A stretch of 64,000 nucleotides of DNA from Tetrapyrgos nigripes (taxonomy: Eukaryota > Basidiomycota > Agaricomycetes > Agaricales > Campanellaceae). Shown here piece by piece: positions 56,220-64,000 of the stretch. Position 1 is the first letter of the stretch, and every line of letters starts with the position of its first letter. Where the stretch lies: the NCBI GenBank assembly GCA_013368315.1, contig JAACJM010000267.1, forward strand, positions 46,181 to 110,180. The letters are read 5' to 3'. The position numbers and the translations under genes are program-made. The notes under the pieces were generated by a model. That model was not told where the DNA came from, did no database searches, and was given only the letters and a program-made list of their open reading frames with translations.

Positions 56220-58581
56220 TCAGACCCTGCCTCCAAGTCCAACGCTATGCAAGGCAACCCACTGATCAAATTGAGGGTATTGCTTGTCTGAGATGTCTAA
56301 AGTTTCCTTGGCGGGACCTGATAGTTTGTTGAAGAACGCATCATCGTAGCAGTAACGAGGTAAACGTTTCACGATCTGGCTAGTAGAATCCTGCTCCATA
56401 TAGCGGCGCTTCTTGGATGCAAGAAGGCGCTTGCGGAATCCAATTTGCTTCATCGACCGCTCATATGAAGCTGCACCTTGCACGTCAATGTCATGGAGAA
56501 TGGGGCGATAGCCTTGTGCCTGTACTTTGGAACAAGAACCTTAAATCCAGCTGGGTTCTCGTCATCTGTATATTTGGAGGATCGACAGTCAACGTCGAGG
56601 TCATCAAGGAGAACTTGCCCAATTCGATGTTCCAGATGATTGTTAACCTCGAGGAGCTGTTCGACGTGCTCACGACGCTTGTTGAGTTTCTCCGTAGATC
56701 TGAAAACTCACCTGTATCTTGCGGGAGCGAACCCTCATCCTATCATTTGTGTAGTCTTTATACTCTTTTACTCGAGCATCAGCTTCTGCCTCGCTTTCGT
56801 CTGCACGAGGAAGAGACCTCTTGTATGCACCCTGGACCTGCACCACGAAAACTCCAAATGATAGCTTGCATTACTTCTGAAAACAAGTCAACTGTCTTCC
56901 CCGCATCGTCTAATGCTCCAAATACTGCCGCAGCAATGTTTGAGACAAATTCTCGCCAAAGTAGAGAGAATACTGGAGTGCACCCTGGGAACCAGCGTGA
57001 GTTCCGATAAGGTGACTGAGAGCGATTTCTTCATTGACAGGTTGATAATCGCTGCTGTGAAGAGTCTTGATCCCGCAAAGCTCCTTGAACTCATCGAGGA
57101 TATCAGTCTTACAACAGTGAGCATCAGGTCTGAGCAGGCAACAACAAGATATACATACATTCAGCTGTTTCCTGATTTTTGGGGGCAAAGTATCATAAGT
57201 CGTCTTCTTCAGCTCCATTTTATGGCCATAGCTGCCTTGCTTCGTTGCACGCTTCCCACGACATTTGGCTGCGGACGTGGGTGTCCCTTGCGTGCGGCCG
57301 GTGGAGTCTGCGAGTTTTGTAGGAGTTGTTTGATATCGCCTGTGAACTCCCGAAAGAGTGCTGCAAACCCAGCCTCTCCAGCGGTCGGAGCAGTGCTAGC
57401 AGGGACGGAATCAGAGGTGGTTGATCTGCTGACAGGAGTGGTTCCCGAATGGTGAGGAGGGGTAGAAGTAACCTGAGGACGATCCATGTCTACATCCCGA
57501 TCGTCGCCACGACTCTGAGATGGCTGAGATTGGGATGAGGGTGGCGATTGAGCTGAGTGTTTGGGTTTGGCTCAGAGAGTTTTTATCTTGTTGTCCTTTT
57601 GTAGCTGACAATATCACGTCGTCAACCTCTATCCAAGCAGGCTAAAGAAGCACTCACCAAGTCCCGCTGGGCTTTTTGCATTTCGGTGGTGAATTGAGTG
57701 GACTGTTACGAGTCACATGAGTTGAGGATCAGTCTCGAGCTATGTCTAAGAAAGTTTAAGGAGGCACTCACCAACTCTTGCCGGACTTTTTTGAACATCT
57801 TCAGCAAATTGACTCCGCTGATATGAGTTAAGAATCAGTCTCACAGACTGGAGCTGCGGTGAATGCTCACCAACTCTGATATGACCTTTTCCGACTGGCT
57901 ATACGGATTATGGTAGCCCGAAGCAGTCTCTTGAAGAATTTTGTACTGTTGTCGTGCTTCTCGGAGTTGTGATTGCTTGTAAAAGGACCTATTAGTACTA
58001 CAGAAACGAGAAAAAGAGAAAAAGTAACAAGAGGAAACAACCTGCTTCACGTACCAGTTCATCGTCCACATCCCGCTGCATTGATTCATCCTGCAAAAGC
58101 TCCTTCAGCTTTGATATCTCGCTTCTTTGGAAAGATAGATCGTTGTTGGCTTCTTTGAGGGCAAGCTCCAGTTTTTCTTTTGCCGCGCGCTCCTAAGAAC
58201 ATTGTAAGTCACTGGCTATGTGCGGTTGGTAACCACTCACCCTGTCGAAATCTTCTTGGGTCAGTCCTGCCCAGCGCAAAATTTTTCTCCATGGGGCCCA
58301 ATGTTCCTGTCAGGTCCAACTTTTGTCATCATTGGCTTTGACTCCGCGTTTACGGGATAAGGGTATGGATTGTCTGTTGGACGACTGAGTTTCATTCAGA
58401 TTGTTTTCGTCAGATGTTGTTGGTCCATGAAGTATGAGAGAACATTGTATCTTGATGAAGCCGGAGGCAGAGCTGGGAGCTCCTGTGTGGTAAAAAAATC
58501 ATTTCTTGGTTTCAGGAGACAATTGTATTCCCATACCTTTGCTCCAGAAGATGAAATGCCAGCGGGGCCATCGTTGTTCAT
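56220..58581 (-). CDS. Unknown multi-exon coiled-coil protein gene
   Basis: Starts MNNDGPAGISSSGAKVWEYN near 58581. Exons then give PWRKILRWAGLTQEDFDR, a coiled-coil RAAKEKLELALKEANNDLSF with EISKLKELLQDESMQRDVDD, PGEAGFAALFREFTGDIKQL, YDTLPPKIRKQLN, ILDEFKELCGIKTL, a block RREHVEQLLEVNNHLEHRIG and VLLDDLDVDCRSSKYTDDEN, and finally an ORF to 56220. Introns are short and mostly GT-AG. The frame breaks between some blocks are not resolved, so it may be a pseudogene. I do not recognise a named family. It could be a nuclear or cytoplasmic scaffold, but that is only inferred from the coiled coil. Confidence 0.4.
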
Positions 58582-59640
58582 GATAAAACGTTATTAAAGT
58601 AGAAAAATAGGGTTGAAAAGAAATGGGGTAATGACTGTGGTCGATTTCAGCTGGGGCACCAGGCTGTTGAGGTATAACTGCACGAAGAGGGGTTATTATA
58701 AGTAGGTTCTCAGTATGGAAAATGTGCTACGCACCTGACTTGGTGCAAGAAGACAATTGGAGACTTAGAGAACAAAAAGGGCTGACGAAAGCACCAAATG
58801 TCCTCTATTTTTAGGATCAAAATTCCCTAGAGCAGTAATGAGAGCATGTGGAATCAGTTCTCGAGGTTTGAGCCCTAGAACCTAGAAGCAAGGTGAAGGG
58901 ACGATAACGAATACACGTCTGTCATTTCTCCGACTTGGCACCGGAAGACAAATGGAGAGTTGACGCACAATTCCGGCCAGAAGTGTGAATTTGGTTCTGT
59001 CCACAAGGTGACCACATACATTGTTCAACGTTTTAGAATGAGAACCTCATTATTGATAATGTACAGTACGTTCAACTCTACAACTGAAGCAACTGAGGTA
59101 GTTGTCGCCCACGACACTCCTGGAACCACTGGAGATGAGGAGCAAAGCTGTGAAGCAGCATGTAAGTAATGTTTTCGAAAGCAAAAGCACGATACTGACT
59201 GCTTCGTGATGACTTGAGCCTTTTTGGCATCTCCCTTCTGGAGATTGACAATGTTCTGGGCATTCTTCTTGCCAACTCGCATAATGATTGATGTCCACGT
59301 GAATGAAAAGAGCTGGATTGACAGGGAGGCATTTGTGTCGTCTGAAGAATAACCGAAACCGTGTTTTTCGGTACACCACGTCGGTGTCATGGACATACAG
59401 CTGAAGAAATGGCCAAGATTCTAATTGATGCTCAAGCAACGCATCCGTTCGACTTGATGCAACCTGGGCAGCCGTGAGGAGCGGTGACTCTTGCGATTTA
59501 AGAGCACAAGTGGAGCCTGCTTGGTGATTACCCATTGAGGCGTGACGAAATCATGGATCTGGCCCGCAAACAACCTGGCCTTCTACCCTAGAGTCTTCGT
59601 TCAGGCATCCTCTGGATAACGTCGTAGAGGACATTTGGAC
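58582..59640. other. Unassigned, gene-fragment-like
   Basis: Overlapping short ORFs on both strands (for example minus 59535-59050), none with a recognisable motif. Confidence 0.35.
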
Positions 59641-59645
59641 ATCAC

Positions 59646-60545
59646 ATGGACTACTGTGAGTGCTTCCATCACTACATTGTGACCCTACCACTAACACATT
59701 CCAGAGTTCAACTATTTGTGGAGCGTCTCGTTCGACCAGTAGTTAACAGCTCTAAGGACCTTGGGCTGAGCGAATTACTACAGAGCCAATCAATATGTCA
59801 TAATCAGTCTTTCTATTGGGCCAACGCTTACACAAGAACAGTTGGTTTATATAACGACTCTTCTGGACTGGACTATGCTTAAAGAACGAATTCCAAAGCC
59901 ATTGCACGGGCATAACTTGACATTCCTGCCTTGGTCCAGGAGTTCCGTGTAGCCCAATTTGAGGTCGCTAAGAACCAGGTTTGTGCCGGTCTCCTCAGTG
60001 GTGCCGCCGTCTATGCATGCCTCAACATACCGTATCCGCTCTATGGTCTTGCTACCAGTATGCACATATCCACGCTCTTTGTGGCTCGTGCTCAATTCGT
60101 GAGTCTCTATATATGCCAGGTCTTTTAGCCAGTCACTGATGGATACTTATAGAAAGATGACGGCAACTGCGGTTTGCAATCCAGAGGGTCCATGAGTGGG
60201 ACCTCTGGTTGATCCTGTTAATTATTTCAACTATGTCTCCACTGTGGATGCACATGCCCAATGGTCAATAACCATGTTTGGAAACACATACAAGATTCTC
60301 AAAACAAAACTTCTGCACTGGACTGGGTGTTGGAGAATTTGAAAAATAGGGATATTAAAAGGCCCTGGATGAAGTCAGGTAAAATTTCAGGTAAATCAGT
60401 TTTGAGCTCGTCTGATATCATTGACTCCAGATTTGCCTTATCAGCCAGCCGATCCAGTCGAAGTTGACCACGTCAAAGCTGATCACGAGCAAAATGAAAT
60501 AGCTCTCGCTGATAGCTCAGACGATTCTCTGCAAGCGACCGAATA
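59646..60545 (+). CDS. Unknown multi-exon gene
   Basis: Blocks in order: SRVQLFVERLVRPVVNSSKD and SICHNQSFYWANAYTRTVGL (to 59882), then LVQEFRVAQFEVAKNQVCAG with LLSGAAVYACLNIPYPLYGL (about 59930-60098). A GTGAGT...TTATAG intron follows, and later LDWVLENLKNRDIKRPWMKS. The hydrophobic LLSGAAVYACLNIPYPLYGL could be a membrane segment. Family unknown. Confidence 0.35.
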
Positions 60546-61400
60546 GTAGACTGGGTACATGAAACATCCCACCAAAACATCCCGCCATGTTGTCCCAGAC
60601 GATTCTCCCTCCCACAATGACAATGACAATACCTTTCTCACCGATGACACCTTCCCCAACTCCAAATCATCCCCTGACGCCGAGAAAGATGACACTATGG
60701 CCAGTGACAGCTTCCCTAACTCTAAAATCCTATGGCGTCGAGTTAGAAGACACTGTCGTCGCTTCCAGTTCCACCGCCCCATCTTCCTGGACCCCGCTGT
60801 TGATGGGGCTGTTGATGGGGACACTCCAAATGTAAAAGAGAGGACGAGTCAGACAATTCCCCTTTTCCCGATAGTAACAATCCCATTATTCTTAAGGACT
60901 CTTGGAGCTTGATCTGCTGTACTGTGGTTCTCTTAGGCATTTATTCATTGTACTCGTTGTCGGTACTTTTGGGTTCTATAACAGTCTCTTTTCTATTTTC
61001 CCATGATTAGTCATTATAGACTCTTCACACCTCTAGAATATCCCTCCTTTACACATCTGTATTTATTTTGTCATTCCACATAGACTCGTCTGTCAATCCG
61101 CCTTGTTGTAGAGTTCGCCTCTTCAACAACTCACCTTCTGAGCAACCAGTTAAAGGATGGGCTCCTCTGATCACAAAACCCCTTCTGGCACATCCTCCCC
61201 TACAAAGCGCGTAGAGGGCCGGATCTAGAATCACATGACAACACAGGCATTATCCTCGAACGCCATTGTTCCTTGTACTTGTATCTCGCTTGTATCGCTT
61301 ACTGACTTAATCCCAACTGTTAAACAACATAAATTTCTTAAGGGTACGTTTTAAAGCTGCTACATCTAACCACTGTAGCCACTTGACGCTCTATTTCAGA
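60546..61400. other. Ser/Asp-rich open stretch, no clear gene
   Basis: 60559-60909 is open (SHNDNDNTFLTDDTFPNSKS, with a partial internal repeat DSFPNSKI). It may be the tail of the preceding gene. The remainder, to about 61400, shows nothing. Confidence 0.3.
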
Positions 61401-61418
61401 CATCTCATCCTCCACCTA

Positions 61419-62178
61419 TGCTGTCTCAATCCAACATCCAGGACCCTTTGTCAATTGCATCTGCACCCACAGCATCTATACCCCAGTTCTCCCTGGTGGT
61501 GAGCCATCTGGAGAAAAGGAGGGAGCGGCCTTAATGGAACCGAGGTACAGGTGCATGCAGCCAGCACATGTGAAGGAGGAAGCTCTTATGATGAGCTTGA
61601 GGGACAAGATCGGCCAGCCGCAGATAACATCCCTGGCGACGTCGCTCCCCGTCACTCACAATGTCCTGACCAAGCCGCAGACAACATCCCCGGCGATGTC
61701 GCTCCCCGTCACGGCGTCCTGACCAATCTATACCCAGAGCCAGCACACCTGAAGGAGGAAGTCCATATGATGAGCTTGAAAAAGGACGCAGACAACATCC
61801 CACACTCTTCCATTATACCAATTGATCCCCTGTGGCTTCGTTGCCCGTCCCTCATGGGATTCTGACGTGGTCACGGTCTTCCCTGAATCTAGTGTCCTTG
61901 TTTGTGCACGCGACGCAAGTGTTAATCACTTCAGTAAACGACTGGCATACAATGTTCTACTTCCAGATATTCGTTTTCAGCTACCTACATTGTCTACTGT
62001 CAGGATCCAGTCTCGAAACTTCATTGTTCGCCCCACTCGTTCAGCAGAGAGTGATTCGTCCTCATCAGAGTCATCAGAGGACAATGATTCGTCCTCGACA
62101 GAGAATACTGTTATCCCAACAGAGAATGCTTCGCCTACAACAGTTGATGGTCCGTCTCCCACTGCTGTGAATTTGTAA
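61419..62178 (+). CDS. Unknown gene with acidic Ser-rich tail
   Basis: Open blocks MLSQSNIQDPLSIASAPTAS with PQFSLVVSHLEKRRERP (61419 on), then an internally repeated stretch (PQITSLATSLPVT / PQTTSPAMSLPVT, 61620-61715). The block 61822-62175 reads NHFSKRLAYNVLLPDIRFQL and TVRIQSRNFIVRPTRSAESD, ending in SSSSESSEDND. Frame changes between blocks imply introns or decay. Not recognised. Confidence 0.3.
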
Positions 62179-62248
62179 GTCTTTACTATACGACGCATTT
62201 GTGTTCCTTGGGGATAAACAGTTATTGTAACAGGGGATTCTCAATGCA

Positions 62249-62297
62249 GGACGACAACGACAACGACAACGATGACAACGACAACGACAACGATGGC
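62249..62297. repeat. Microsatellite (ACGACA/ACAACG)n
   Basis: Imperfect hexanucleotide run GACAACGACAACGACAACGA, about 48 bp. Confidence 0.9.
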
Positions 62298-62935
62298 AGT
62301 GTAAAGCAGGATCACAATGGGAGATTGTGACCGCGTTTCAAGGCTATGTGGGCTTCCATGATGCACCCAGAATAGGTCGCTGTTTTCTTTTAAAATCGTT
62401 GGTTGGTTACTTGACCTATAGACACTACATAAACGTTTGCGATAAACGTTTGCGTCATGATATGTTCTCTTCATTACGATATGAAACATTGTAGTTTATA
62501 AACACTTTGTAGTAGTATCTTGTCCACTCTTAGAGCTTAGAGACCTGTAGCATTGAGGTACTGTAACTGAATTTATGCGTTCGAGCTGATTACACCATCC
62601 TGAGGCTCGTTTTTCGGCTATTGATCAAGGCGGTCTACCATCTAATTAGGCGCACTTATTATGTTCCTTATGTAACTTGGTCAATTGTCGTCTTGGCTCT
62701 CACTCCCACCCCCTCCATCTCATTGGCATTCGAATACGTTTCGGTGCGACACGATTCGGGGACAAATTGTGTTCGTTCTTTGGTACAGTTAGAATCCGCT
62801 TCTATCTGTGGAACCCAGGGCCTGCTAGCGTTTTGTCAACGCTTTTGTCTAAACCACATGTGCGTCACCGTCATTCATTTCTAACTCCCCTCCTTCTACT
62901 CCAATCTTACGCTCATGGCATCCACATTTTCTCGT
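62298..62935. other. Intergenic, nothing recognised
   Basis: No repeat or ORF worth reporting. Confidence 0.4.
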
Positions 62936-62969
62936 TGCCTAATACTGACAGAGAACAGCAGCTCCAATG

Positions 62970-63991
62970 TCATTTGTCGCAAAGCCAGGCAGTCCAATGT
63001 CGACAGGCCAACCGAGTGATCAAGAGAGCGCTAATCAAGAGACTGATGATGGGAGTAGCTACGAAGAACACATGACAACGACGAGTCAATCCTCCTCCAT
63101 CTGACCCGACACATCATCCAGCACTGATGAGCTACTTGAAGAACAAAGACACAACCATGGGCCTGAAAAGCGCCTTCCCAAGCAGCAGACGTCCCGCAAA
63201 GGCAAGCGTGGAGAATTAGCATCCGGGACATTCTCATAATGGGAGATGCATGGAGTCTGTAAGTAGACCGGTTGGGCCCTATCTTCTCTTCTTCTCTTCA
63301 TGCTCAAAGTAATTTGTAGGATAGCGAATAGTTCAGAGCATTTTGAGGAATACTTGGGGAAGCTCAAGGTCAATGTCAATGTTCATCAGACAAATACCCT
63401 AATTTGGGAGAAGTGGCCTCATGTTGTAGATAATTTCTTTGCACTTTATTTATAAGTACTAACAGGCTTTAGATGTTGGACCAACACCTCAACAACTCAA
63501 TTTCTCCTGCTCTTGCTCAAATGACACCTGACTGACAGTTCAAAATCGCAGATCAGGTGAAGCACCTCAACAGGACCTGGGGCAAGCCCAATTCTGAGGA
63601 GGAGGAAGGCAGCACCAGTTCTGGGGAGGAGGGGGGCGGATTCAGTTTGGGGGAGCCGCAACTCAGAAACTTTGTACTCGCGACACAGTATGGCCTCACT
63701 AGTGAATTTTTTGAACAATTTGGTGATATTCCTGATATACCTACCTCGACTGCATATGCTTACATCCTTGAGTATTATTGGAAGAAGAAAGCCCCTCAAG
63801 AGAACTTCTCTAGACCATTCCACCGCAGTGAACAAATATCATTTATCAAAGCTATGGAAGTGTACAGCCATACTGCAAGATGGCATGACAAGATGGATGA
63901 AGGGGAGATGAGGCTTGATGTTGATGTGGCAATTTGGGACATTGTCAGAATACATTTGGAGAAGGAAACTATAGGTAAGTTGAATCATTGA
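62970..63991 (+). CDS. Unknown multi-exon gene at the window edge
   Basis: A probable first exon MSFVAKPGSPMSTGQPSDQE runs to a TGA near 63102. Later blocks are ANSSEHFEEYLGKLKVNVNV and NTLIWEKWPHVVDNFFALYL, then the exon 63557-63974: an acidic Ser/Glu stretch followed by LGEPQLRNFVLATQYGLTSE, FGDIPDIPTSTAYAYILEYY and DVAIWDIVRIHLEKETIG. A GTAAGT donor follows at about 63974, so the gene likely runs out of the window. Family not recognised; the TGA suggests decay or a mis-placed start. Confidence 0.35.
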
Positions 63992-64000
63992 TGATTCTAT

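Overview
The window looks like a repeat-dense stretch of a filamentous basidiomycete (most likely Agaricomycete) genome. Evidence: a KDZ (Kyakuja-Dileera-Zisupton) transposase with its typical Agaricomycete layout, an SPT5-like NGN/KOW gene of the sort found near fungal transposons, chromodomain-bearing Ty3/gypsy elements, short 50-60 nt GT-AG introns, and relics of fungal host genes (TRAPPC6/Trs33, a POT-family peptide transporter, a GH2 beta-mannosidase). I see no rRNA, no confident tRNA and no CRISPR. These assignments come from reading conserved motifs by eye, not from database searches.

Layout. 1-922: internally deleted 3' end of a gypsy element. 996-27307: one full Ty3/gypsy element with 160-162 bp LTRs. 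Its pol gene is interrupted twice: by a 235 bp TA-flanked MITE (4188-4422) and by a 19.5 kb transposon (5168-24715). The large transposon has near-identical ~288 bp terminal inverted repeats and an exact 7 bp target duplication (TCAAAAT). It carries a decayed KDZ transposase (7972-11289, minus), a tandem pair of small paralogous genes (11.7-13.4 kb), an apparently intact multi-exon SPT5-like gene (13.7-17.5 kb, minus), a long foldback hairpin (17.77-17.99 kb) and an unknown multi-exon gene (20.2-23.2 kb). A Tc1/mariner copy (5793-7414) is nested inside it. Subterminal arrays at both ends share a GGTAGCTACC/GGGAGCTACC core.

27308-30232 is low-complexity or unassigned DNA with a SINE-like repeat pair. 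30233-46672 is a second very large inverted-repeat structure (16.4 kb). It has ~750 bp terminal inverted repeats built from hairpin motifs (CAGTGTGAC...GTCACAGTA), with inverted arrays of a 63 bp satellite just inside them. Inside are a decayed chromovirus (33.4-39.8 kb, minus), two solo LTRs with exact 5 bp target duplications, unknown ORFs, and a 1531 bp foldback element (43410-44940). The foldback begins CACTG, has a 3 bp TAG duplication, and has a core of 22 bp repeats that switch orientation in the middle.

46673-64000 is a gene-poor region of host relics. It holds a TRAPPC6 gene broken by a 131 bp MITE, a possible GIY-YIG (T5orf172-like) protein, fragments of a peptide transporter and a beta-mannosidase, two sets of tandem duplications, and three or four unknown multi-exon genes. 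Most broken ORFs in the older elements are closed by TGA where the family normally has Arg, as expected from CpG deamination or a RIP-like process.

How it fits together: successive nesting can be ordered by perfect target duplications (gypsy, then MITE and KDZ giant, then Tc1; satellite array, then LTRs and foldback). The standout is the KDZ giant with its SPT5-like cargo. It is nearly identical at its ends, so young, yet its transposase copy is already broken.
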